From positions 12,547,229-12,611,228 of the forward strand of contig OX637356.1 in NCBI GenBank assembly GCA_951799405.1: a stretch of DNA of 64,000 bases, written 5' to 3'. Position numbers and translations under genes: made by a program. Each line of letters opens with the position of its first letter. Position 1 is the stretch's first letter. Shown one piece after another: positions 1-10,571 of this stretch. This DNA comes from Agapetus fuscipes. Its lineage: Eukaryota > Arthropoda > Insecta > Trichoptera > Glossosomatidae. The notes under the pieces are model-generated. The model saw only the letters and a list, made by a program, of their open reading frames with translations. It had not been told where the DNA came from and ran no database searches.

Positions 1-44
1 ATAAGCACAAACAAACTTATCATATAACGTTCAAATTATTATTT

Positions 45-175
45 TCACAGGGTTGAAAAATTCATGTCTCTTTAACAAAAAGCCGTCTCTCAGTCTCGTA
101 TGAAAATTGAAACTTTCTATAGCGACGACTACACTCACCAAATGAACAACCCTAATAGTTTTTGTACCCAATTGT
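45..175 (+). repeat. SINE-A 3' fragment
   Basis: It matches the 3' half of the SINE-A family: the gggttgaaaaattcat block, then a degraded version of the ctttctacagcgacgac block and the caccaaatgaa tail. The tRNA-like head is absent, and the copy is diverged from the better copies at 3731 and 46850. Confidence 0.55.
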
Positions 176-432
176 TTAGCATGAGGTTGATCTAATGTAA
201 AAAATGTTTCATTTTTGCGAATGCTAACCCTGTTTAAAAAGGGGCGGCTAGAGTAACTATGAACAACTCATTTAAGGTTCCAAATCTTGTCATAAAATAA
301 ACTCCTGCTTTTTTACCTACCTAAAAGGGAGTAGCATTTCAAATTGCAAACCATTTTAAAAAAAATGATTCCATTATCTTATACCGCCCAATTAGTTAGA
401 AAATTTGATGGAAAAGGAGGATGAAAAGAGGA
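176..432. other. AT-rich DNA, nothing recognised
   Basis: No open frame, tRNA-like motif or repeat shared with the rest of the window could be seen here. Confidence 0.5.
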
Positions 433-680
433 CCAGTATCCTGAATACGAGTTGCAAAACTTAAGTAAAGTATAGTTTACGGAAAGAATTAAAGAGTGGT
501 TTACCCCAAAATCTGCCGTTTTTGTTTGTTTGAACTTGATTTTCTTCATCACAGTAACTCATTTGCTAAGACCATAAAGTGTAAGAAAGAAAAAACGGTA
601 GATTTTGAGGAAAATCATTCTTTAATACTTTCCGTAAACTTTAATTTACTCAAGTTTTGCAACTCGTACTAAGGGTACAG
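433..680. repeat. MITE-C copy 1 (long palindrome)
   Basis: This is an approximately 248-bp near-palindrome. The left arm carries ACGAGTTGCAAAACTT and later a CTGCCGTTTTTG block; the right arm repeats them in reverse complement and ends CTCGTACTAAGGGTACAG. The arms are about 95 nt and the centre is a short non-palindromic spacer. Five more copies lie at 33711, 49994, 50805, 56829 and 60606. No coding capacity. A TA target duplication is possible but not provable. Confidence 0.85.
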
Positions 681-939
681 GTAACCGCTGGTTTAAAACG
701 GCTCAAAGACGGTTTCCAAATGAGGCTTCGTTTAACGGAGGGTAAGCGAGATATGAGACAGTATGATTCATTGAAATCTTTTTCAGATTTTATTAGCTTG
801 TCTTAACATCTACTTCCAAATCTTTTTGAGCAGCAAAATTAGAGCATAAAAATGTATTGGACAAGTTTTATTGAACTATCCGATCCTAACATTTCCCCTT
901 TCATCACACTCCTTCCATCTGCAATAAATTACTGAGGAT
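681..939. other. Unassigned DNA
   Basis: Nothing is recognisable between MITE-C and the MITE-G fragment; there are no long open frames. Confidence 0.5.
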
Positions 940-1085
940 ACCGTAGCCCCTCACGTTTCAACTTAACCATAAAGTTTCACAGAATAATTGTAGAAAGTAA
1001 AACGTTCCTTAGATGTGCTCATCTGGATTGTGTACTTTTTGGTTAACGCTTTGAGTGAGTTTAGGGGTGGATATACTTGGGGATC
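940..1085. repeat. MITE-G, degenerate copy
   Basis: It contains gtagaaagtaaaacg, then tttttggttaacgcttt, gagtgagttta and atatacttgggg in the order found in the better MITE-G copies at 3350 and 51050. It is the right-hand half of the inverted-repeat family and is considerably diverged. Confidence 0.45.
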
Positions 1086-1544
1086 CTGATGTAATAAATA
1101 AAATGCAAAGCTTTGTAGACGGGTGTTGGAGATTGCAAGAGGGAGAATCTATATGTGTGGGTGAATGTAGGACAGTTCGATAAAAGTTGTAGCTTTCTAC
1201 CGAGGTATTTTATCACTTAGCTTTTCCCATCGCGTTTTATGCCAAGTAGGGAAAGGTAACTCGGCAGTGGAGGGTGGTGAAAGCTTCTGCGAAAGTTTTG
1301 CCTCTTCAGAAAAAAATAATGAAAGAAATCACCAGAAGAAAGGCCTTTCCACATCTTGTGACTTTTGGGTTTGAAATAAACACCGAAACGAGATTTTTAT
1401 ATTTTTTGTAATTTTAAACATGAATACTACAGGATAAAAGAAAAATAGCTTTGATTACTTGAGTTGATATATATATTTTATACCACAACCGGTTTCGCAA
1501 ACATCCGTTTGCATCGTCAGGTGGTTAAATTATTTACCTCATTG

Positions 1545-1695
1545 GTAACGGTTTATGAATTTTTCAACCCAGCAAAGAGGAAATTTGAAAATATAAATGG
1601 TATTTTTTTGTGCTCCGCCGGGATTCAACGCACAACCTTCCATTCAGAGTCCGAAGTGTTGCCACTGAACTACGGACCGGTCATCAAGAGCCCTT
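1545..1695 (-). repeat. SINE-A, head and middle
   Basis: Read on the minus strand it starts with the tRNA-like head (gaccggtccgtagttcagtg, the tggaaggttg block and a degraded B box), then the ggcggagcacaaaaaa linker and the atataaatttgaaa core. The 3' tail is missing. Confidence 0.7.
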
Positions 1696-1719
1696 TATAG
1701 CTGTTGGTAAAACCGGACA

Positions 1720-2200
1720 ATATTTTCAGGCTCCACTGTATCCACGGTAACTCTAGTTTTACAGCATGAGACGGGATTCCCAGTCATTTGTACGTACATG
1801 CACTCGGATGGATTTCCATTTATTTTTTAGGACGCTGTAAAATCCACGAGTGATGGTTTTTTTGCACAAAATACTGGTGCGGCGCTCAATCCTTTCGACG
1901 ACTGCTGAAAACATCCGAAATATACGAGGCTTTTATGGGAAGGATCCGCGTACAGAACCAAACACGGAAATCTAAGTTTTTTTTCAATAATGAAATACAT
2001 ATACACAAATGAAGGCAAAATGTTTTCCAGTGTTTCTATATATATTTATCTCGTTTTACTTCAGTGCTATATTGCCGTCTTTGGTTCTTTGCCAGACATG
2101 TGAATTCATATGGTCTCTGAATGAACCGGTCAAGCGATTGAAATGGAACCGGTATGAAATAAAAACGGCAATCTAGTCTTTTTATCAAAAATGAAATCTT
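1720..2200. other. Unassigned DNA with a short inserted-looking repeat
   Basis: At 2025-2200, tatatatttatctcgttt and ggtctctgaatgaaccggtc recur in altered form at 2490-2600 (ggtctctgaatgaacaggtc), so the two stretches flanking the R1 copy at 2205 are related. This looks like a local duplication split by R1. There is no coding signal. Confidence 0.4.
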
Positions 2201-2204
2201 TGAT

Positions 2205-2450
2205 TTATAGGTTGGTATGAGGCTGACCAGTGACCACCCATACTTTAAAAAATGGTTCACTTTGCCAATGTCACCCCTGTGTCAGGGAAGGTCGGCAAGA
2301 GTTGTAGGGCTTATGTTCATTTGAGGTTTGGATTTTATTTGTAAGTACACATTCAGCATTTGCAAGCGCGAACTACGCGTGTTTGTTTGTGGGCATGCAT
2401 TTGAGAGCTTTAAATGAATAAATCCTTGCAACTTTGATTACAGATTATAG
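2205..2450 (+). repeat. R1 repeat, subfamily II
   Basis: It is a full-length copy running from ttataggttggtatgaggct to the gattacagattatag tail. It has the subfamily II markers ggattttatttgtaagtac and gagagctttaaatgaat. It carries a small internal duplication (gaccagtgaccaccc). Confidence 0.85.
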
Positions 2451-2605
2451 AAATAAATATACGAAAATGATGGCAAAATGTTTTCCTGTGTTTTTTTAAT
2501 ATCTTTATTTAATTTCTTTTTAACACTAGATTGCCATCTTTGGTTCTATAACATTCATGGAAGTTCATATGGTCTCTGAATGAACAGGTCAATCTATTTA
2601 AAAGA

Positions 2606-2905
2606 GACTGTAACTGTAACTGTAACTGTAACTCTGTCGCCATTCCGCTAGGGGTGGTCAGAGCCTCTGCAGAGTTGCCTCCATTTTTTCCTATCCTTAC
2701 ATACCTCCTTCAATTCATTCATATCCATCACCTTTTTCATGCATTTTCTTCTTTTACGCTCACTTTGTATATCCCATTCTTTCACAATCTCCTCAATCTG
2801 ATCACTCCATACTTTTCTCGGTCGTCCCTTCCCTCTTTTTCCTTTCACACTTTCTTTGTATACATACTTTGTCAGCCTATCATCATTCATTCTTTCCACA
2901 TGTCC
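2606..2905 (-). pseudogene. LINE-X reverse-transcriptase C-terminal fragment
   Basis: On the minus strand an 83-residue open segment reads RMNDDRLTKYVYKESV, then GKRGKGRPRKVWSDQIEEIV, and ends KDRKKWRQLCRGSDHP. Basic GRGRPRK.W tails of this type belong to the C-terminal end of insect non-LTR retrotransposon ORF2. A 3' tail of four CTGTAA-type repeats follows at about 2610-2635 (read in plus as actgta units), which is typical of LINE 3' termini. The polymerase core, endonuclease and any ORF1 are missing, so this is a 5'-truncated dead insertion. A near-identical copy in the other orientation is at 43535. Confidence 0.85.
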
Positions 2906-3112
2906 GGTACCGGTATGAAAATAAAACTAGTCAGGTTTTCTAATAAAGTTTTCTAAAAAACTTTTTTTGTTCATAAATTCAATGAAGACAAGGCAATCGA
3001 AAAAAATTTACTCGATGACTTTGCTACAACGTAAAAGTTCTAATAATTTCATACTTGAGGCACTGGCAAGTTCTGTGCGGTCTACAATACTTTGAGTGTG
3101 AAATCTTACTTT

Positions 3113-3480
3113 GATACTCAAACGTAGAGATAACAAAAACTATATGGAAAATAAATCAGCGCCTCTAGTGAGCGTTTAGGTTTACATACATTTTAGGTAA
3201 AAGCTGTATACTTGGAATACAGGAACTTAGTCCCTGGCTGATCCCCGGTCTCCTTATCAGAGAGCAGGATTTGCAACTAGGAGTGGATGCCGCCAGAACA
3301 GGAAACTGGGGTAGCTTCCGGACGTGGAAGAGAACCCTTACCCCAAGTACACAACTTTACGTTTACACTCAACCGAAGCGTTTTACCAAAAATGTATGGA
3401 AAGTAAAACGCTCACTCGAGGCGCTGTTTCAGTTAGCCTATATTTTTTGGTTAACGCTTTTGTTCAGTTTACTCGTTTAA
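3113..3480. repeat. Two MITE-G units
   Basis: Unit one (about 3113-3235) and unit two (about 3350-3480) share atggaaa, the sequence around gcgcctctagtgagcgttt (or its inverse gctcactcgaggcgctg), and ttttttggttaacgctttt. Unit two is an inverted repeat: caaccgaagcgttttacc pairs with ggttaacgcttttgttc. The DNA between them (3236-3349) is unassigned. Confidence 0.6.
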
Positions 3481-3599
3481 TATTGCTTACATGAACATTC
3501 ATCTGTATCTTTTGGTGTCGTCATTTGATTATTAAGTTTTGTATTGTAGTGTTTGTCGAATATAATGCGTGAAGTTTGGATTCTCTAGAGCGAAAACGT

Positions 3600-3728
3600 T
3601 TTCCAGTTGCGGTGTGTATTTCAAACGCAGGATACTGGCAAGGTTTACTCAGTCTTTATAATAAATGAGAACAAGTTCGCATGGGAGCAAGGAAGTCCCA
3701 CTTCAAATGAAGTAATAAGCGTAAGAAC
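3600..3728 (+). repeat. SINE-B central fragment
   Basis: It contains cggtgtgtatttcaaa, ggcaaggtttactcagtctt and cccacttcaaatgaagt, the core of the SINE-B family. The tRNA-like head and 3' end are missing. It directly abuts a SINE-A copy. Confidence 0.7.
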
Positions 3729-3730
3729 GG

Positions 3731-4035
3731 CCGGTCCGTAGTCCAGTAGTCCGTAGTCCAACACTTCGGACTTGTAAATGAAAGGTTGTGGGTTTCAATC
3801 CCGGCGGAGCACAAAAAATATACCCTTGATATTTTCAAATTTGCTCTTCGTTGGGTTGAAAAATTCATAAACCTTTACCATAGACCGGTAATCAAAAGGT
3901 CCATCCAGTCTTCCCAACTGGGTCTTGCTTGAGAATTGGCGCTTTCTACAGCGACGAGCAAGCTTGCAGACGGCTCTTGAGGTGTGATACATACGAAAAC
4001 AGCGCTTACCAAATAAATCAGCATATTTTTTTTAA
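3731..4035 (+). repeat. SINE-A, near full length
   Basis: It begins ggccggtccgtagtccagta (A-box region), and the A-box segment is duplicated. The B-box block is gggtttcaatcccggcgg. The gggttgaaaaattcat core and the gggtcttgcttgagaattgg block follow, then acagcgcttaccaaataaat and a T-rich end. Confidence 0.85.
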
Positions 4036-4355
4036 CGACTCCGTACTTGCGAGATTAAATGGATTCCACTCGCTACTCGGCAGCAGGAGTTGCAACGTTT
4101 TTGTTCATGTGGGGTTTGATTAACTTTTGTGAGTACATATACCTGCTGTAAGTTGTTTTAAATGGGTAAATATAGCTTCAAATATAAATTTAATTCTTAG
4201 ATAAAGATAATGAGAGTGTAGTGTATAACAAAAAAAAAAAAAAAAATGTATGTATAATTATTATTTTGTAAAATTTTATTTAAAGTGTGGTATACTGTTA
4301 TAAGTGGTACACACGAACAAACTCCCCCCCATTAGGGTTACTAATGGTAAGAATG

Positions 4356-4395
<40 letters not shown>

Positions 4396-4864
4396 GTATA
4401 CCTGCAGCATGTGTAATCGCGAAATCAATGAATAAGTCAAGGAATGATTGAAAAAATTACAAGTAGATCCAAAAAGTAGCTACTTGTGTATATATGAACG
4501 GTTAATTCATCAACTGAAGCCTACTTTTTCACAGACGGATACCCGTAAATTTAATTAACTAAGAAATCCATTAACTATTAACGGCCGATCCGATTAATGC
4601 GCGCCGTTACATTAACTTGAAGATCTGTATGGAAACATCCGCTAGAGATGTGCCACGCCAGTGACTGGGGATGTTTGCTTAATTACAAGTCCTCCTAATC
4701 GAAGGATAAGCCTCCGTTAATGCTGGTCCCAACTCTAGCCTGGCGTGATCACACCATGACAGAGTCCAAGTTGTTTAAGACAGTTGAATAGTAAAAAAAA
4801 CACAACTTAACTACATAATAATGTAGCTTCTTGCCTGCGTTATCTTTGAAATGGTCGCATGTGG
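4036..4864. other. Unassigned DNA with poly-A tracts
   Basis: An A tract lies at about 4230-4246, and a longer one of over 40 nt at about 4349-4393 that is near-pure. The segment 4540-4760 is richer in G and C and contains gccacgccagtgactggg, but I cannot assign it. No gene was seen. Confidence 0.55.
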
Positions 4865-5090
4865 CGATTCAGGACCTTTTTATTTTTACGGGTAAGGAAG
4901 TCGACCTCACACCAACCATATTCAGTTGAAGTGAAAGTTTCCTATCTCCCGGGAAGGCTAGTTCTCATTTGTTGTAAACTAATAATTATTATATTTTGGG
5001 ATTGAAATAAACAACGAAACGGGAAATCATTTCTGACACCCTCGGTGGGGATCGAATCCTTGCTCTCGGCATGAAATGCAATCAATCTAC
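4865..5090 (-). repeat. SINE-B, diverged
   Basis: On the minus strand the order is head (gagagcaaggattcgatccc), gggtgtcagaaatgattt, cgtttcgttgtttatttcaa and the acttcaactgaa block. This is most of SINE-B except its extreme 3' end. Confidence 0.75.
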
Positions 5091-5305
5091 TAAATATGTT
5101 TTAGGTTTTTCGGTCCTTTGGGAGTCCCAAACTTGGTTCAAAATATATTGCACATGTGGCAAAGCATAATGTGAATTTGGAATGTTTGGTCTTTAAAACT
5201 GAATCTTGGTCCAACTCTTAAATGATGGATAGAAAGGTCGTAGTCCACACTGCAGAAGAGAAGAAAGTAACCCAAGAAGAAGTGAAAGATCTAATATTGA
5301 TAACT
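5091..5305. other. Pre-insertion flank of the BEL element
   Basis: Unassigned AT-rich sequence, ending in the GACAC (5306-5310) that was duplicated when the downstream retrotransposon integrated. Confidence 0.5.
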
Positions 5306-5310
5306 GACAC

Positions 5311-5719
5311 TGTTTGGGCGAACTGTTAGGTAGGTTTGTTATGGGTAGCTGGCCATAAAATCCTTGTCCTTGTGCCTATGATCTGACCTATCCGATTTGC
5401 CCAATCACCTGTCTCAAGCCAGTACTTCTTCATACGCGGCCTTGGATAGACGTGTCCATCGCAGTGTACACCGCGCGCGAACGAAGGAGAAACCACACAC
5501 AAAAACGCGACCAGTGCTCCGCGAAAGAGGCATCCATTGGAGATAAGGTGAGTCCAGACCATTTGATTCCGTGATTCCTTCCCCCTTGCTCCATTGGTTG
5601 GCTGCCTAGACAGATTTGTTGGGCAGTTCGTCCGATCGCGATAATCGAGAACCAGTTTGCGATCTCAAATCCTCCCCCATGCACCCCCCCTTATGATAAC
5701 GTCAAACTTGGCGTTGTCA
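5311..5719 (+). repeat. 5' LTR of the BEL element
   Basis: 409 bp long. It differs from the right LTR at position 5368 (C against A) and in a cluster near the 3' end (about 5685-5716), where a C-run replaces the sequence of the right copy. The remaining positions that I compared match. Confidence 0.95.
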
Positions 5720-5725
5720 TAATTT

Positions 5726-5743
5726 TGGTCCTTACAGAACCGG
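5726..5743 (+). other. Candidate primer-binding site
   Basis: TGGTCCTTACAGAACCGG starts six bases after the LTR. It begins with the TGG expected opposite a tRNA CCA end. I cannot name the tRNA. The second BEL element has a related TGGTCC...CCGGAT sequence in the same place. Confidence 0.55.
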
Positions 5744-6158
5744 ATCGTAAATTAAAAATTAGATTCACGTAATATTAATTCAGATTCTTATAGTTTGAAA
5801 TCGGATTCAAAAAAAAAATATTCGCCATTTTTATTGCTACAATTCGTGACGCGTTCATACATTATTATCATAAATATCGCTTTGGAATCGAAGTGCGGGT
5901 TAATTATTTAATTGCCTTGTAGGTATACCTATCTCTTGCATTTTAGGTACATTCGAATTAAGCCCGCGGTATAAGTAACTACCTAGGTACTAGCATTGTT
6001 TACTTTCTTTGTTTACATTATTTGTTTACATTTTGATAAAATTATTATAACCTTCTTCTTTCTTTGCTACTTCAATTTATAAGGACTTGTACGTACGGGA
6101 TTAGTAAAAATTATTATTAATTTTATCAAATTTAATTTATTAAAGCCAAATTTAAAAC

Positions 6159-9100
6159 ATGACGTCAGAACGCGAGAAACGGGCATTTCAACGACGTAAG
6201 GAGCGCCTCCAGAATGAGATAGAGACGTACTTGGAACGGGCACAATGCATTTTCGATACCATTAATTCAATTCATTTGGGAGAAATTTATTTGCGTAAAT
6301 TTAAAGTGCACGCGGCAGGCATTGACAACTGGCGTAAAGAATTTTTATTACTGGTAAAAGAAAAAAATGATTTAATTGCAGAAAGTGAGGAAGATGAAGC
6401 ATCAGATAATAATATTATTCTGACATTTGAAGATTTATACGCTGAAATTAAATATACTTACGAGAATTTAAAAGACACAACAAAAACCTCAAGTGCAAAT
6501 GATATTCCTTTAAAAAGGAGCATCCAACTGCCACGATTGGAGCTGTGTGCCTTCAACGGAGATGTAAACAATTGGCCGGTGTTTTATGAAAATTTTAAAT
6601 CTATGGTCCATGAGAATGACAGTCTAACGGAAGGTGAAAAGATTCAATATTTAGTTGGAAAACTGGTAGGAAAAGCTCAAAGCATTTGCCAAGGTTTATT
6701 GCCAACTGCTCAAAATTATACAATTTTATGGAATTCGTTGGTCAAGAAATACAACGATAAGCGCGTTCTGGCAACAACTTATCTAGAGAAATTGTTAAAT
6801 ATTCCTGCAGTAAAGGAACCATCTGCCTCAAACTTGGAGGACTTTATTGATCTATTTTCAGGTTTAACTGCTGCAATCAAACAGTTGAACATGGAGAATC
6901 TAGAAGACTTTATATTCATACACATTGCGTGTAAGAAACTTGACATGGATACGATTAAGGCTTTTGAAGTTTCTATACAAGATTCTTCAGACTCAGTAGA
7001 TTCAATAAAATTTGTGGAATTCATTAGAAATTACTCGCGAATACTACAGCGCGCAAACGGAAGTAGAAGCAGTAAAATTAACAATCAAATTAACGCGATG
7101 CCGCGCAAGCCCTCAGCTTCCCAGAAAAACGTTAGGGCATTTGTTACAGTTAATACTGACAAATGTTTGTTGTGCGGAGACAACAACCATTCAAAGTTGT
7201 ACCAGTGTCCGAAATACACTATCCTGGACGCTCGGGAAAGGTACAATTTTATAAAATCAAAGAAATTATGTGTCAATTGTCTAAGTACGATGCATAATCT
7301 CAAGAATTGTAAATCAAAGGGAAGATGCAGCGTTTGTAATCGATCCCACCATACTAGCCTGCATTTCAACTTGAATTTGCAAGCCGCGGCCGAAGAAAAG
7401 GCGGAGCCCCTAGCGCTTTGTGCTATGGGCCCTAATTCTAGTGAGGTAGAATCTACGGTTTTACTAGGAACTGTTTGTTGTGTAATCTTAGACAAGCGGG
7501 GTCAAAGACACACTATTCGCGCTTTATTAGACAGTGCTTCACAGAGAGACATAATAACGGCCTCCTGTTGTCGAGAACTTCATCTTGATGTAAAGACGAC
7601 GCGAGACAAAGTTGTTTCAGGAATAGGGGATATTGTCAACCCTATCAAGGGAGTGACAACAATTACCCTTCTTTCGAGAGTTGAGAAATCGGTCAATTTT
7701 AAACTATCGCCTTTGGTGGTTAATCAAATAACTGATAAAATACCCGTCGCCAACATTAATATTGAAAATTTAGAATATTTAAAATCATTACGTTTGGCTG
7801 ATGAAAAATATTTTATTCCCGGAAAAATTGACATGATTCTGGGTGCAGATGTATTCTCCCGTGTGATAAAACACAACACTATCTCACGAAATTTAGGCGA
7901 GCCAGTTGCACTGGATACCCTATTTGGGTATGTGGTACTAGGGAAAGTTCCAGTGCTACCGGCAATCAAAACAGATTATTGTTTCTTTTCAACAATTGAA
8001 ATTGAAATGAAAAATATCTTGGAGTTGGAGGACGTATCGGACGTCTCCACTCCACAAATCGAGGAGCTGGTATGTGAAGAAAAATATACTAGTACCACCA
8101 CGCGAGACGAGACTGGTAGATTTTCCGTAATGCTGCCTTTCAAGACCGATCCGGGGCAGCTTGGTGACTCTCAGAGAGCGGCAGAGCGGAGATTTTACGC
8201 GTTAGAAAGGAAACTGCTTTCAAACTCTTCTGTAAATTTGGAATACGACCTTAATATAAAAAAGCATATACAAGAAGAGTATTTGAATTCTGTAAATATA
8301 AATTCGGATCAATGCTTGAGCTTGCAATACATAGCCCCGCATCATGCAGTGATACGTGAAAATAAATCCACAACTAAGGTTCGCGCAGTAATAGATGCTA
8401 GTATGAAAACTACATCAGGATTATCGCTGAATGATGTTCCACATACGGGTAGAAATCTTCAGAATGATCTATTTAAAATAATATTACACTTTCGCTTGTT
8501 TCCAGTTGCTCTAAGCGCTGACATACGTAAAATGTATATGCAAATTCTGGTAAATAAAGAGCATAGATGCTATCAGAGAGTTTTATATCGGTTTGATAAA
8601 AATGATCCACTTCAGCTTTTTGAATTTACACGCGTACCATTTGGCTTAAAGTGCAGCCCATACCTTGCAATGCGTACCGTTCGTCGTTTAATTGATGATG
8701 AGCGAACACGTTTTCCATTAGCGGCACTTGTAGCAGAGAGAGATATTTACATGGATGATTTGGTTTCTAGCTGTTTAAATGATGAAGAGGCTATCGCACT
8801 TTCAAACCAGTTGATTGAATTATTTCTTGCGGGCGGTTTTGAATTAGTGAAGTTCTCGAGTAATTCACCATCAGTCATGGGAGGCATTCCCTCAGCTTGT
8901 CGCATTTCTGAAGCTGTGGAGTTCAGTTCAGAAGATCAATGTACCATCCTTGGTTTGCATTGGTTGCCTGGAAAGGATGTTTTTACCTTTAGTGTCACTA
9001 ACAAATTTCGTAAATGTACAAAACGAAATATTCTGTCGACAATTGCGCGCTTCTGGGATTTGATGGGGTTTGTCGCACCCGTGATTGTAACAGCTAAATT

Positions 9101-10571
9101 AATGATTAAATTTCTCTGGGAACATAAAATCGATTGGGACGATTGTCCTCCTCAGAGTATAATTTCAACTTGGGAAAATTATGAATCGGAACTCCCACTC
9201 CTTCAAAGTATTCAGCTGCCACGTCATACAGGTGTAACGCAGGAGTCGATTATATCCCTATTGGGATTCGCGGACGCAAGTGAGAGAGCATATGGAGCGG
9301 TGATATATATTCATGTATATAATCCTCCAAGTAAACGCGGAGAAATAAGTTTAGCTTGTGCAAAGTCGCGAGTAGCTCCAAGTCGTACAATATCTTTAGC
9401 AAGACTTGAATTATCGGGAATATTGATATTGTCAAAATTAATGCGTGTAGTCATTGATACATATTCAACTCGCTGCCAAATTAATAATGTATACGCCTTT
9501 TCTGATAGTACAGTGGCACTCGCTTGGGTTCATTCACACCCATCCCGCTGGCAGACTTTCATCGCGAATAGAGTAACTATAATTCAGGATAATATACCTC
9601 CAAGTCAGTTTTATCATATTGCCGGGAAAGACAATCCCGCGGATTGTCTCTCACGCGGCCTGACTCCCGCACAATTAATTGACCACCCGCTCTGGTTTAA
9701 AGGCCCTGCCTTCGCGCGCTCACCGATTGAAGAATGGAATTTTTGTAAATTTGATCCAAATACTATTGAAAACCCGCCGGAACAAAAAATAAAAGTTATG
9801 ACTGTAATGGATAACTTACCCAAGCAACCAACTTTATTAGGTTCACTCGCTGAACGAATCTCTTCCTGGAGTAAATTGTTAAGAGTTGTTATTTACATAC
9901 TTCGTTTTATAAAAAGATTGTCATCAAAATTTGAAGTCTCTCACCTACGGTTTGCAGAAATCGTAGTTATAAAAGACTTACAAAATCATCATTTTTCGAA
10001 CGAAATTAAAAACGCGAAAGCCGGTAAAGTCTTATCTCCTGCATTTCGTAAGCTGAATGCCTTTATCGACGCCGATGGGTTGTTACGAGTAGGAGGGAGA
10101 CTTGTAAACGCTGACTTAGCTTATGACAGTAAACATCCAATACTTTTACCAGGTCGCGGTCATATTTTGAATTTAATCATTGATTACTATCATAGAAAAT
10201 TCTTGCATTCCGGACCTCAGTTACTGATGTCCCTTTTGCGACAAAATTTCTGGATTTTGTCGGCTAGAAATATTGTGCGTAAACGCGTCCAATTATGTAA
10301 TACTTGTTATAAGGTTAATCCAAAATCACGCTTCCCCCTCATGGGGGATTTACCTGCCTGTCGGGTAAATGAAGGTAAGGCATTTTTCCACTGTGGCATA
10401 GACTACGCGGGCCCCTTAAGTGTGATTCCTTATAGAAAAAGAGGTGTGCACAAAATTAAAGCATACATTTGTGTGTTTGTGTGCTTAATCACGAAAGCGG
10501 TTCATATCGAACTCGCATCAGATCTAAGCACGGAAACATTTATTAACGCTCTTAAGCGATTTTTGTCGTGA
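6159..10571 (+). CDS. BEL/Pao gag-pol polyprotein, first 1470 residues
   Basis: This single frame encodes the structural and enzymatic proteins of the retrotransposon. Residues 1 to about 330 are gag of the DUF1759 type, with a charged, coiled-coil-prone N terminus. Zinc knuckles follow: CLLC at 336 with its His/Cys partners, CVNC at 371 and a CSVC...HH motif near 391. The aspartic protease (DUF1758-like) has DSAS at 458. The reverse transcriptase runs from about 725 with YMDD at 864. RNase H follows, with FADAS near 1037, AFSDST near 1113 and the GKDNPADCLSRG motif near 1157. The integrase zinc-binding H-H-C-C region lies at about 1335-1385, and the first catalytic Asp is in GIDYAGP near 1414. 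The frame then ends at a TGA inside the integrase core; the downstream frame is unchanged, so the break is a nonsense codon and not a frameshift. The ATG at 6159 is the first in frame and gives an N terminus typical of this gag. Product likely non-functional unless the stop is read through. Confidence 0.95.
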   Translation: MTSEREKRAFQRRKERLQNEIETYLERAQCIFDTINSIHLGEIYLRKFKVHAAGIDNWRKEFLLLVKEKNDLIAESEEDEASDNNIILTFEDLYAEIKYTYENLKDTTKTSSANDIPLKRSIQLPRLELCAFNGDVNNWPVFYENFKSMVHENDSLTEGEKIQYLVGKLVGKAQSICQGLLPTAQNYTILWNSLVKKYNDKRVLATTYLEKLLNIPAVKEPSASNLEDFIDLFSGLTAAIKQLNMENLEDFIFIHIACKKLDMDTIKAFEVSIQDSSDSVDSIKFVEFIRNYSRILQRANGSRSSKINNQINAMPRKPSASQKNVRAFVTVNTDKCLLCGDNNHSKLYQCPKYTILDARERYNFIKSKKLCVNCLSTMHNLKNCKSKGRCSVCNRSHHTSLHFNLNLQAAAEEKAEPLALCAMGPNSSEVESTVLLGTVCCVILDKRGQRHTIRALLDSASQRDIITASCCRELHLDVKTTRDKVVSGIGDIVNPIKGVTTITLLSRVEKSVNFKLSPLVVNQITDKIPVANINIENLEYLKSLRLADEKYFIPGKIDMILGADVFSRVIKHNTISRNLGEPVALDTLFGYVVLGKVPVLPAIKTDYCFFSTIEIEMKNILELEDVSDVSTPQIEELVCEEKYTSTTTRDETGRFSVMLPFKTDPGQLGDSQRAAERRFYALERKLLSNSSVNLEYDLNIKKHIQEEYLNSVNINSDQCLSLQYIAPHHAVIRENKSTTKVRAVIDASMKTTSGLSLNDVPHTGRNLQNDLFKIILHFRLFPVALSADIRKMYMQILVNKEHRCYQRVLYRFDKNDPLQLFEFTRVPFGLKCSPYLAMRTVRRLIDDERTRFPLAALVAERDIYMDDLVSSCLNDEEAIALSNQLIELFLAGGFELVKFSSNSPSVMGGIPSACRISEAVEFSSEDQCTILGLHWLPGKDVFTFSVTNKFRKCTKRNILSTIARFWDLMGFVAPVIVTAKLMIKFLWEHKIDWDDCPPQSIISTWENYESELPLLQSIQLPRHTGVTQESIISLLGFADASERAYGAVIYIHVYNPPSKRGEISLACAKSRVAPSRTISLARLELSGILILSKLMRVVIDTYSTRCQINNVYAFSDSTVALAWVHSHPSRWQTFIANRVTIIQDNIPPSQFYHIAGKDNPADCLSRGLTPAQLIDHPLWFKGPAFARSPIEEWNFCKFDPNTIENPPEQKIKVMTVMDNLPKQPTLLGSLAERISSWSKLLRVVIYILRFIKRLSSKFEVSHLRFAEIVVIKDLQNHHFSNEIKNAKAGKVLSPAFRKLNAFIDADGLLRVGGRLVNADLAYDSKHPILLPGRGHILNLIIDYYHRKFLHSGPQLLMSLLRQNFWILSARNIVRKRVQLCNTCYKVNPKSRFPLMGDLPACRVNEGKAFFHCGIDYAGPLSVIPYRKRGVHKIKAYICVFVCLITKAVHIELASDLSTETFINALKRFLS

